Shown: positions 8,191 to 15,259 of the stretch, in pieces | Position numbering within the stretch: position 1 is the first letter of the stretch | Layout: each line of letters opens with the position of its first letter | From: Pseudonocardia sp. TRM90224 | GTDB lineage: Bacteria > Actinomycetota > Actinomycetes > Mycobacteriales > Pseudonocardiaceae | Direction of reading: 5' to 3' | NCBI RefSeq assembly: GCF_021245725.1 | Contig: NZ_JAJGSX010000062.1 | Span: 1-35,630, forward strand | Length of the DNA: 35,630 bases | The notes under the pieces: model-generated | The model's input: the letters and a program-made list of their open reading frames with translations, nothing else | Database searches by the model: none | What the model was told of the DNA's origin: nothing | Position numbers and translations under genes: made by a program

Positions 8191-9341
8191 GTGTCGCTGT
8201 GACCGTCACGCTCGACGCCGAGGTCGCCGTGATCGGCGTCGGCACGGTCGGCAGCATGCTGATGTGGCAGCTCGGGACCCGCGGGGTGAGTGCTATCGGG
8301 TTCGAGCGGCACGCACCCGGCCACGACCGTGGGGCCGTCGGCGGCGAGACCCGACTGTTCCGGATGGCGTACGCGGAGGGTCCGCAGTACGCGCACCTGC
8401 TGCGCAGCGCGCTCAACTGCTGGCGCGAGCTCGAGCGCGAGTCGGGCACGGAGCTCCTCGTCCAGTGCGGCGGTCTTGCCATCGGCAGCGCCGCTGGACG
8501 CCACGTCGGCCAGGTGCTGGCCAGCGCGGCGGCCGCGGATGTCCCGGTCGAGCTCCTGAACCACGACCAGGCCGCGCAGCGCTATCCCCAACATCGACTT
8601 CTCGACGACGAGGTCGCAGTGCTCGACACGCAGGCGGGGTTCCTGCGCTGCGAACCCGCGGTGCTCGCCGCGACCGCACTCGCGGAGCAGCGCGGTGCCG
8701 CCGTCCTGCGCTACACCGACGTCGACACAGTGCTCGACAATGGCGATCACATCGAGATCCGCGCGAAGGACGCCGCGTGGCGGGTCCGCGAGGCTGTCGT
8801 GTGCGCGGGCTCGTGGACCGACCGGCTGCTACCGACGGGGTGGGACCGGTTGCTGCAACCGCGCAGGGTGCGACTGAGCTGGTTCGCCGCCCGCGACCCG
8901 GCGATGTACACGCCCGACCGGTTCCCGATCTTCATCAGGCAAACCGGGAGGCGGCACTTCTACGGCGCCCCCTCGATCGACGGCATAAGTATTAAGGTAG
9001 CCGGGCTCACGACGTCGCACGCAGTGGACGACCCGGACCGGATCGAGCGCAGACACAGCCAGGAGGAACTCGTCGCCGAGTCCGCCATGGTGCGCGACCT
9101 ACTACCCGGATTGCACCCCGATCCCGTGCGGACCGACGCGCTCACCGACATGTTCACCGCGGACGGCACGCCCTTCGTGGGGCGCATCGCGGCCGGAAGC
9201 CGGCTGCGGATCGCGTCCGGCTTCTCCGGACACGGCTTCAAGTACGCTCCAGCTCTCGCTGCCGTCGTCGCGGAATCCGTGGCGAGCGGCACCGACACCC
9301 CGCTTGCGTTCATGTCGCCGATCCGGCTGGGACGGATCTAA
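8187..9341 (+). CDS. FAD-dependent oxidase, sarcosine / N-methyl-tryptophan oxidase family
   Basis: A DAO-superfamily flavoprotein of 384 residues, similar to monomeric sarcosine oxidase (MSOX) and SolA, which oxidatively demethylate secondary amino acids with O2, giving the amine, formaldehyde and H2O2. GTG 8187 overlaps the ATPase stop by 4 bp. The Rossmann motif IGVGTVGS is at 16-23. GGETRLFRMAYAEGPQY (52-68) matches the HGDTRIIRHAYGEG region of MSOX. The Lys in SIKVAG (residue 270) matches the O2-activating lysine. GFSGHGFKYAP is at 345-355. Odd point: where MSOX has CMYT, with Cys bound covalently to FAD, this protein reads TDMFT (320-324), so the anchoring Cys is Asp. Flavin may be non-covalent and the substrate different. 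Operon context with an amino-acid importer fits use of an N-methyl or D-amino acid. Confidence 0.85.
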   Translation: MSVAVTVTLDAEVAVIGVGTVGSMLMWQLGTRGVSAIGFERHAPGHDRGAVGGETRLFRMAYAEGPQYAHLLRSALNCWRELERESGTELLVQCGGLAIGSAAGRHVGQVLASAAAADVPVELLNHDQAAQRYPQHRLLDDEVAVLDTQAGFLRCEPAVLAATALAEQRGAAVLRYTDVDTVLDNGDHIEIRAKDAAWRVREAVVCAGSWTDRLLPTGWDRLLQPRRVRLSWFAARDPAMYTPDRFPIFIRQTGRRHFYGAPSIDGISIKVAGLTTSHAVDDPDRIERRHSQEELVAESAMVRDLLPGLHPDPVRTDALTDMFTADGTPFVGRIAAGSRLRIASGFSGHGFKYAPALAAVVAESVASGTDTPLAFMSPIRLGRI

Positions 9342-9354
9342 AGGAGCCCGTGCC

Positions 9355-10023
9355 GTGCACGAGACTGCGAGGGTGCGCCCGCCGACGGTGCAGGAGTTCG
9401 TGCTGATCGAATTGCGCAAAGCCCTGGGCACCGGCGAGCTCAAACCCGGCCAGCCGATCCGGCAGGAGGTGATCGCCGAGCGCCTCGGGGTGAGCAGGCT
9501 GCCGTTGCGGGAGGCGCTCAAGATCCTCGAAGGCGAGGGGAGGGTGATCCACCAGCCGCATCGCGGCTACCACGTACCCGAGCTGTCGGCGGCCGAGCTG
9601 CACGACATCTTCTGGATTCGCGGCATCCTGGAGACCCAGGCGGCGCGGCTCGCCGCCGAACGACTCACCGACGCCGACATCGAACAGATTGTCGTCGCCC
9701 GGAGCGTCGCTGCGACCGCCTCCACGCAAGGCGACGCGCAGGCGATGACAACCGCGAACCGCGAGTTCCACTTCGCCGTCTTCGACGGCTGCCGGGTAGA
9801 CCGGCTCGTAAACATCATCCGGAACCTCTGGAACGCCACCGACGCCTACCGCTGGGTGTACTACGAATCGAAGGGCAACCGGGAACGGGTCGCGCAAGAG
9901 CACCGCGAGATCGTGGACGCATTGCAGCGACGGGACGCGGACCGACTGGTCAGCGCACTCGACGCGCACCGCACCCACGCGGTCGAATCGCTGAGCGCGT
10001 TCATCGGAACGGCTGACATCTGA
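9355..10023 (+). CDS. GntR-family regulator, FadR/FCD subfamily
   Basis: A 222-residue transcription factor. GTG 9355 has a strong AAAGGAG site 8 bases upstream, and the gene starts 13 bp after the oxidase stop. N-terminal winged helix at about 9-72 (IRQEVIAERLGVSRLPLREA, GRVIHQPHRGYHV). The C-terminal FCD ligand domain has the histidines expected for metal/effector binding (NREFHFAVFDG, QEHREIVDAL, AHRTHAVE). FCD regulators are usually repressors released by a small organic acid or amino acid, so it likely controls this import/oxidation operon, perhaps through its own promoter before 5595. No operator could be fixed by eye. Confidence 0.92.
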   Translation: MHETARVRPPTVQEFVLIELRKALGTGELKPGQPIRQEVIAERLGVSRLPLREALKILEGEGRVIHQPHRGYHVPELSAAELHDIFWIRGILETQAARLAAERLTDADIEQIVVARSVAATASTQGDAQAMTTANREFHFAVFDGCRVDRLVNIIRNLWNATDAYRWVYYESKGNRERVAQEHREIVDALQRRDADRLVSALDAHRTHAVESLSAFIGTADI

Positions 10024-10521
10024 CGGTCGGAAGAACGTCGGACGGCAGGCCTAGAACGCCGCCACACGCTTGCCGCCAGGCTCGCGATCCGGCTGAGCCA
10101 AGTCGAACGCGTAACCTACAACCTCGACGAGTGAAACACCTCGCCTCGCAAGATCACCGTCCACGGCAAGGTCGTCCGGCTGGCCGGAGTTCCGCGCCCA
10201 GCACCGCACCACCACCGACGTCATCGGCCCCGACCGACCCCTCACGCCGCTCGGTGTACCACCGGGAACACCACCGCGAGCGGACGACATGTCCCCGACT
10301 CAGCCGCAAGGTACGCGACGTGGATCGCCCGGGTTCATTGAGGCGGTGGCCGATCGCACCGGAAGATGGTTGGCTCGGGTCGTCGAGTACTGTCGAAGTG
10401 CCGGGTGGGTCGCGCCGCAGCGCTGGAGCGTCTCGGGCAGATCGCCGTCCCGGCAAAGACCGCGAGCAGCCTCGATGCCGCTCGCGGGATCGGAGTCACC
10501 ACGAATGGCGTGGACCGGAAA
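10024..10521. other. Stretch without a firm gene
   Basis: About 500 bp between the regulator and the first remnant of an integrative element. The only candidate is a minus-strand frame 10224-10051 (58 codons from an ATG) whose product contains SLVEVVGYAFDLAQPDREPG. It reads like a real protein tail but matches nothing I recognise and has no clear ribosome-binding site. The plus-strand frames look random. Confidence 0.3.
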
Positions 10522-10738
10522 ATCGACCTCCCCCATCGCCGGCGAGTTCGCCGCGAATCAGGCCGCCAACCTCATCCACGAAGACACGCAGCGGGCGCGG
10601 GCTGCGCGCGTCGTGGCCGGGCACTCCATCGACGCAGCCGACTGTTCGGAGACTCTTGCCATGCTGGGGCTGACCATCCCCAGCGCCCGCGCCGCGAGCG
10701 TTGAACCGTTGCCGGGCGCGTCTTCGCAGCGAGCATGA
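10522..10738 (+). pseudogene. Fragment of a small protein found in actinobacterial integrative elements
   Basis: The plus frame from about 10522 reads NLIHEDTQRARAARVVAGHS followed by IDAADCSETLAMLGLTI and a stop at 10738. The pattern (Arg/Ala-rich helix, then DAxDCxELLxMLGL) resembles small helical proteins that sit beside excisionase genes in actinomycete integrative elements; that resemblance is from memory. No start codon with a ribosome-binding site is visible upstream, and the upstream translation is random-looking, so the N-terminus seems lost. The excisionase remnant begins about 20 bp downstream on the other strand. Confidence 0.35.
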
Positions 10739-10760
10739 TTCATCAGGAGCCGCGCAACGG

Positions 10761-10855
10761 CCCAGGAATGTGTAGGGCACCGCGCGGGCGGCGGCGCGAC
10801 GACGCAGCCATGATTCCCGCACCATGAGCACGCCCGCCGCCTCGCGAGATTATCC
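10761..10855 (-). pseudogene. Excisionase (HTH_17) gene fragment, partial duplicate of the gene at 17320-17616
   Basis: The minus frame reads SREAAGVLMVRESWLRRRAA then ARAVPYTFLG. It matches the middle of the intact excisionase-like protein at 17616-17320 (HVLKVRESWLRRRAAARAV, then PCTFLG). The DNA of about 70 bp around 10761-10830 is nearly the same as about 17446-17515. Both the N-terminus and the recognition/C-terminal part are missing. This is a relic of a second, related integrative element or of a duplication. Confidence 0.6.
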
Positions 10856-10954
10856 GATCAACGGCTCTGGCTCAGAAGAGGTGGCTGGTCTGGCGTCCCG
10901 TTCGGGTGACGGGCGCGGGTCTGTGATCGTCACCGCCCGTGCACTCGCGATCTT

Positions 10955-11465
10955 GCTGCTGTGCAGTTGTCTGAGTTGTCTGCGCTGGTCATCGACGAAG
11001 TCGACGACACCGGCACCGTCGTGCGGCTGCGCACCAGGTCAACGGTCCTGATGGTGTTTGTCCGCGCTGTGGCAGCGCGTCGCGGCGCACGCATGCCTGG
11101 CATGTTCGGCGGCTGGCCGATCTCCCGGTGGCCGGTCGCAGCGTCGTCATCGAGCTGCGGGTACGGCATATGGCCTGCGACAACAAGGAGAGCCCGCAGC
11201 GGACCTTCCGCGAGCAGGTGCCGGCGTTGGCCGCACGGTATGCCCGCCGGACGCAGCGATTGACCGCGACGCTCGCCCGGTTGGCGATCACCCTGGCCGG
11301 TCGAGGCGGTCGAGCCGGTGCTGCGGTGCTGGCCGGGCTGGGTGTCCTGTCCTCACTTCCCGCTCGACGATGTTGCGGGTGCTCATGGCGCTGCCGATCC
11401 CACCGGCGCCGATCCCACCGGCGCCGATACCCAAGAGTGCTCAGCGTCGACGACGTCGCGCTGCG
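10955..11465 (+). pseudogene. ISL3-family transposase, N-terminal remnant (frameshifted)
   Basis: In shifting plus frames: LSELSALVIDEVDDTGTVVR near 10963, DGVCPRCGS near 11048 (zinc-finger CPxCG), RTHAWHVRRLADLPVAGRSV near 11088, VVIELRVRHMACDN, then FREQVPALAARYARRTQRL, and after another shift MLRVLMALPIPP and VLSVDDVALR. This is the order of an ISL3 transposase: zinc finger, HTH linker, first catalytic Asp region VDDFALR. It breaks off at VDDVALR near 11465. A 15-bp tandem repeat at about 11396-11440 gives the PIPPAPIPPAP stretch. No terminal repeats could be recognised. Confidence 0.65.
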
Positions 11466-11845
11466 AGAGGACTACCCCGCCGTCACCCTGGGCAAGGCCG
11501 CGGAACTACTACAGGTGCAGCCCGCACTCCTACGCAGCCTCGACGCGGCCGGCGTCCTCCAACCACACCCGCTCCAGCGGCGGGCATCGCCGCTACTCAC
11601 GCCGCCAACTCGAACTCGCCGCCCGAATCCGCGCGCTGTTCGACGAAGGGATGACCCTCGACTCCGCCGCACGGATCGTGGGCCTACGAGACGAACTCGA
11701 ACGCACACGCTGTCAACGGCGCGTTGGATCCAGTCTCAGCGCGCCGTCGACACACGCCCGCATCGACGAACTCGGAGCCACCCGGGGCGACGCCGAAGCG
11801 GGTCCGCCACCGACCGCCGGGAACAAGACCCAAGGCCAACCGTAG
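11466..11845 (+). pseudogene. MerR-like HTH regulator, frameshifted
   Basis: Two plus frames together give a MerR-type winged helix: DYPAVTLGKAAELLQVQPAL, then LRSLDAAGVLQPH, then after a shift near 11565 SSGGHRRYSRRQLELAARIR and ALFDEGMTLDSAARIVGLRD. In MerR proteins the first part is the helix-turn-helix and GHRRYS is the wing. A C-terminal tail of low conservation ends at 11845. It follows the ISL3 remnant without a gap, so either the ISL3 copy inserted at its 5' end or the two were joined by deletion. Not expected to be functional. Confidence 0.55.
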
Positions 11846-11849
11846 GGTT

Positions 11850-12361
11850 CGACACGGCACACGCTGCAACGCGCTCGGCGCACCCCACATGACCAGATGG
11901 TTCAGCAGATCGAGCGAGGTTGTCGCCGGCATACCGTCCCGCTGCCGGGTGCACGGCCGGCGGCGCGCCGCGGTGAACGCGAGGAGCAGCTCGTCGAGGT
12001 GACGGTCGGCGTAAAGCCGACCGTTGCAGTCGTTTGGAGTGGCGGGCCCGCCAGACCTCGCTGACCTCGATGCGGGCAGGCGTGAAGGTGTAGCTGCGCA
12101 CCGTACCCTCCACGAGGATCCACCCGTCCGGCCCGTTGATCTCCGGTGTTTGGAGCATGGCCGAGTACGGGCGAAACGGAACCGAACGCGACGCATCACC
12201 TGCTCACCGAGCGGTCCGGGGCACCGACAGGGGGTGGTCGCGGATCTGCGCGGCAACCGAGCGCGCCCGCTGGCGGGATGCGGCCGGGAAGGCCAACCCC
12301 CTGAGCTCGCCCATGAGCGCCTGGTATGTCCAGACTGATGCGTTGATGAAGCGTGCAGCTA
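11850..12361 (-). other. Fragments of unknown minus-strand protein(s)
   Basis: Protein-like stretches appear in different minus frames without a joined ORF: FINASVWTYQALMGELRGLA (about 12350-12290), INGPDGWILVEGTVRSYTFT and PARIEVSEVWRARHSKR (about 12140-12040), and RLYADRHLDELLLAFTAARR (about 12020-11960). Their order and direction suggest one or two decayed genes. I recognise no family. Confidence 0.3.
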
Positions 12362-12640
12362 TTGCTCCGCCGTGTCGTTCTTCCAGGTCAACTGGATCAT
12401 GACCGTCTGGCTGGTTACGGGCCTCTCGAGCCACGGCAGATCCTGATAGCTCGGGTCATCGCTGAAGTTGTCGTCGCAAAACAACGTCGCCCCGGCCGGG
12501 CGAACGCGCCGCACTTCCGCCGCAAGATGCTCGAGAAGCCGCGCGATCTCTTCCTGTCGCTCTGCCGTGACCTGCTCGGCAGATCCGCTGATCGCTCGCC
12601 CGTCATTACTCCACGCGTACCCGTCGGCACCGGGACGTCC
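12362..12640 (-). pseudogene. C-terminal part of an unknown protein, no start codon
   Basis: The minus frame ending with TAG at 12362 reads like real protein over about 90 residues: GSAEQVTAERQEEIARLLEH, LAAEVRRVRPAGATLFCDDN, then SYQDLPWLERPVTSQTVMIQ and LTWKND at the end. Upstream the same frame turns into Arg/Pro-rich translation with no usable start, so the 5' part has probably shifted frame or been lost. Family unknown. Confidence 0.3.
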
Positions 12641-12981
12641 CGATCGCTCACTCCGTGGCTCTCGACTCAGGCTCGCTTTGCCGCGACGCGGTCGTCCATG
12701 CGGTCGTCCATGCGGTCGAGCGGAACGCCGGCGTCGATCGCCTGGTTCATCGGTCACGTGTCGTCCCTGCCAGCAAGTCGGATTGGTGTACCGCCATGCA
12801 CGATGGCTGACGCGCGGCGGTTCGCTACCCCGGCCGCTCGAAACTCGGCCACTGCGCCTGCCACGGTCCCGAACATGCATTCGAGTATGGGTCGGGCATC
12901 GTCGCAGGCCAAGCCCCTTGCGACCGACGCAACTCGATCGGAGGCCCGAGAAGTAGCCGGATATCCGGTACGACAATTGGT
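12641..12981. other. Stretch without a gene, contains a 12-bp tandem repeat
   Basis: No convincing ORF on either strand. A GCGGTCGTCCAT unit is repeated in tandem at about 12690-12718. The toxin-antitoxin promoter should lie near 12900-12981, where the sequence becomes less GC-rich (TATCCGGTACGACAATTGG), but I cannot fix a -10/-35 pair. Confidence 0.3.
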
Positions 12982-13209
12982 GTGGCAACTCGCAAGGTGA
13001 CGCTCTCGCTCGATGAGACAGCTCTCCGCATGGCCGAGAAAGCCGCCGAGCACGCCGGCATGTCGCTGTCCGCGTGGACATCGGCCGCCGCCCGACGCGA
13101 AGCCGTCCGGCTCGGCGCCGGCACCAACTGGGGCAACTACCTCACCGAGGCGCTCGCCGCCGACGCCGACGACACCGCGGCAGAGCAGGACCTCCGTGCG
13201 GCGGGGTGA
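12982..13209 (+). CDS. Antitoxin, ribbon-helix-helix type
   Basis: A 75-residue protein from GTG 12982. The N-terminus KVTLSLDETALRMAEKAAEH and AGMSLSAWTSAAARREAVRL has the beta-strand/helix/helix pattern of RHH antitoxins, which bind operator DNA as dimers. The acidic C-terminal tail (ALAADADDTAAEQDLRAAG) would wrap the toxin. It overlaps the toxin gene by 14 bp, the usual antitoxin-first layout that couples the two translations. Likely autoregulated together with its toxin. No ribosome-binding site is obvious before the GTG. Confidence 0.75.
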   Translation: MATRKVTLSLDETALRMAEKAAEHAGMSLSAWTSAAARREAVRLGAGTNWGNYLTEALAADADDTAAEQDLRAAG

Positions 13210-13489
13210 ACTGCGCAGCTACGTCCGCCCATCCACATCCGACCAGGCCCGCACCGTCGTGCTGCTGTCCAGCGACGGCATCAACGACTCACACGCCCGT
13301 GGCTACTCGGCATCGAGCTACGCGATCGCGACCCGGGCGACGTCCTCGCCGGTCGGAGACGGCCGCTGGGCCTACGCCGGCGACCTGAGCAGGCTCTACC
13401 GCGCCTGGGTCGGCAACCGCCAAGGCACCGTCGATGCGACCACGGCGACCCTGCTCGACGGGGCGCTGCGCGCGGCGCTCGACCTCTGA
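13196..13489 (+). CDS. MazF/PemK-like toxin
   Basis: 97 residues from GTG 13196, inside the antitoxin end. It opens with RRGELRSYVRPS and has RTVVLLSSDGIND, the pattern of actinobacterial MazF-like toxins (xRGELxxY, then a VxLxSxDGxN strand), and ends in a helix TLLDGALRAALDL typical of the family's last helix. MazF proteins are sequence-specific endoribonucleases; the predicted target is cellular RNA but the site cannot be read from sequence. The centre (GYSASSYAIATRATSSPVGD) is less typical, so activity is not assured. The overlapping RHH antitoxin supports the call. Confidence 0.65.
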   Translation: MRRGELRSYVRPSTSDQARTVVLLSSDGINDSHARGYSASSYAIATRATSSPVGDGRWAYAGDLSRLYRAWVGNRQGTVDATTATLLDGALRAALDL

Positions 13490-13655
13490 GATCAGGACTT
13501 GCCGACGTCGAGCGTGCCACCTCCACCAGCAGCGAAGCGCCCGTCGGGCCATGGTGTCGAACAGGTACCTGCCCGCGGCGCGCTCCTGCACCGTGGCGCT
13601 CACAGAGCTCGACGGTGACCACGTCTTCCCAGGACTCGTCGGGGTCGAGGAATCT

Positions 13656-13846
13656 CTAGATCAGCTGCCGGTCGTGGGCGGCCAGGGCGAGCCGGCCTTG
13701 CCGCTTGGAAGCGAGCAGGACGGCATCGCCGGCTTCCCCCTCGGTCGGCGCGATGCCGACGCACGCTTCGATGACGCGTTGGGCGACAGCAGACGGCGCC
13801 GCGCTGATCGAAAAGTGGATCAGGCCGTCGGGTCGTCGGTGCTCAT
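13656..13846 (-). pseudogene. Small unknown gene, frameshifted near its start
   Basis: An ATG at 13846 overlaps the upstream stop by 4 bp (ATGA), but this frame ends after eight codons (MSTDDPTA). A shift there leads into a coding-looking frame: GLIHFSISAAPSAVAQRVIE, then AGDAVLLASKRQGRLALAAH, then DRQLI and TAG at 13656. The coupling signal suggests this was the third gene of a small minus-strand operon. Family unknown. It could be intact if translation starts elsewhere in the second frame, but I see no start codon with a ribosome-binding site. Confidence 0.35.
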
Positions 13847-14103
13847 CGGTCGGCCGCCGCGGAGATGGCGTTCATGGCCTGGCCAATCTCGGCCTTGCAG
13901 ACAGCGACGGCGCGGTACACCGTGCCGCGGGCTACGGCTTGCGCGTCGGTCAGCTCGCTGCCCGGCGCCCAGTCCGAGCCCAGCCAGTCCAGCCAGTCGC
14001 GGGCATCCGACAACGCGGTGCACGCGAGGTCGAGGCTCTCCGCGGCCCGGGTGAAGACCTCCTCCGGCGTCGGAAACGCTCGACTCTGTCGAAAGGCGCT
14101 CAC
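13843..14103 (-). CDS. Small hypothetical helical protein
   Basis: An 86-residue protein starting at GTG 14103, which overlaps the stop of the preceding small gene by 4 bp (GTGA). The sequence is mostly helical (TPEEVFTRAAESLDLACTAL, SDARDWLDWLGSDWAPGSEL, ELTDAQAVARGTVYRAVAVC) with many Trp/Asp in the middle, ending ISAAADR. No family recognised. The string of 4-bp overlaps on both sides argues for a real, co-translated gene rather than chance. Confidence 0.5.
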   Translation of the reverse strand: MSAFRQSRAFPTPEEVFTRAAESLDLACTALSDARDWLDWLGSDWAPGSELTDAQAVARGTVYRAVAVCKAEIGQAMNAISAAADR

Positions 14104-14207
14104 CAGGCACCATCGCCGTCGGCGCGGGCGAGCACGTCTCGGCGCACCTGACCGGCGACATGCCGGTAGAAGTCGCTCCTGTCGTGCGTGGACTCGGTGT
14201 CGGGCAT
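14100..14207 (-). CDS. Very small hypothetical protein
   Basis: A 35-residue ORF from ATG 14207 (MPDTESTHDRSDFYRHVAGQ, then VRRDVLARADGDGAW). GGGAGCCGAGC just upstream offers a ribosome-binding site (GGGAG). Its stop overlaps the next gene's GTG by 4 bp. First member of a tiny three-gene minus-strand unit. Function unknown. Confidence 0.4.
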   Translation of the reverse strand: MPDTESTHDRSDFYRHVAGQVRRDVLARADGDGAW

Positions 14208-14344
14208 GCTCGGCTCCCTGTGACCTGGCCCCGGATACGGTCAGTATCCGGGGACAAAACTGGGACTGAGACACGACACGCGCGCCTGGAGAAGGAATCT
14301 TGAAGAGGAAGTTCACGAATCGGGCCCGTTCGCGCAGTAGGTAG

Positions 14345-14818
14345 ATGAACCAGCTTTCAGCGCTCACCGACCCACCAGAGGTCCCGTTGTCCGAGAATCT
14401 GTCGCCCGGCGAGCCGCCCGAGCCGTTCGTCTCGATCCACACCGCACTGATGCTCGGCACGCTCATCGTAGGGAACCTCGCTGGGCTGCTCGGGTTCGCC
14501 GCCCACCACGACAGGGCATCGGCAGCTTTGATCGCCGGTGGCGCGATGGCGGGCGCGGTGGTGCTGCTCCACTCGCTCATCGCGCGCAGAGCCTCGAGCG
14601 GACGCGAAACCCTCGATATGGAGACCTCCGGAAAGGGCGACCCTGTGAACGCAACAACGGACGGACCGGACCCCGAAAGTGCTGCCGCAGCGAAGCTGAG
14701 CGCCAGAGCGCACACCGTGCATCACGCACCACTCGCCCGAGAGAGCACCCCACCACCAGTGGCGGGTTCGTCGTCCAGTGGCAGTTCGTCGACCTTCCGC
14801 AACGGCCGGAACCAGTAG
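14345..14818 (+). CDS. Small membrane protein of unknown function
   Basis: 157 residues from ATG 14345, preceded closely by AGTAGGTAG. An acidic/proline-rich N-terminus is followed by two hydrophobic segments, about 36-56 (LMLGTLIVGNLAGLLGF) and 61-79 (ALIAGGAMAGAVVLLHSLIA), then a basic RR and a Ser/Ala-rich hydrophilic tail. The arrangement suggests a hairpin in the membrane with both ends on the same side. The last ~35 residues overlap a possible gene remnant on the other strand, so the tail may not be conserved. No family recognised. Confidence 0.45.
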   Translation: MNQLSALTDPPEVPLSENLSPGEPPEPFVSIHTALMLGTLIVGNLAGLLGFAAHHDRASAALIAGGAMAGAVVLLHSLIARRASSGRETLDMETSGKGDPVNATTDGPDPESAAAAKLSARAHTVHHAPLARESTPPPVAGSSSSGSSSTFRNGRNQ

Positions 14819-15140
14819 CCCACGACGGACCAACCAAGCGCCACCAGCCCGGCCGGAATCGCTACTGCCACCCTCCCGCGTCGCGGCCCGGTGCCGATCA
14901 GCGCACCGAGCCCAGCGCGCCGCGAATCCAGCGGAACGTAGCGCCTCGATGGGCTCGACGTCGGGGAGCTGACCGTCGACGCGGCGGCGGCGAAGGTCAA
15001 GTCGGTGGGACTCCAAGCACGTCGCCACCTCGCGCGCGTCAACTTCCCACGCCCGGCAACCCCGCGAACACACCAGTCCCCAGACTCCCCTGAAGCGATC
15101 CAAGGAGCCGTATGGCCATGACGCGGCGCCCTCCAACCAC
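14722..15140 (-). pseudogene. Possible decayed small membrane protein gene
   Basis: In one minus frame LDSRRAGLGALIGTGPRRG is followed by VAVAIPAGLVALGWSVVGYW, then RPLRKVDELPLDDEPATGGG and a stop at 14722: a hydrophobic segment with a charged tail. Upstream, a different minus frame is protein-like (EVDAREVATCLESHRLDLRR, then RRVDGQLPDVEPIEALR). Joining them needs a frameshift near 14935. It overlaps the end of the plus-strand gene, so one of the two is wrong or decayed. Confidence 0.25.
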
Positions 15141-15165
15141 ACGCCCATGAGACGACGCGAGCCAG

Positions 15166-15259
15166 CATGTTAGTTGGAAACCACTGACATGTTGGTTATT
15201 ATCTTGCATGGAGGTGCTCGTCAACCAACACGATGTTGATTTGACACGAGATAACTGAC
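15166..15259 (+). promoter_or_regulatory. Repeat-rich leader of the Fic gene, putative operator
   Basis: The region just before the Fic ATG has lower GC content than its surroundings and holds three related direct repeats on the plus strand: CATGTTAGTTGG (15167), CATGTTGGTTAT (15188) and CATGCTGTTTAC (15258, covering the start codon). It also has an inverted repeat TGTTGGTT (15190-15197) / AACCAACA (15223-15230). The Fic protein ends in a winged-helix domain, so these may be sites for autoregulation; that is an inference. Confidence 0.4.

Noticed and set aside
11396..11440. 15-bp tandem repeat considered as a CRISPR-like or iteron array
   Set aside because: Units are directly adjacent without spacers and code for a Pro-rich stretch in a transposase remnant.
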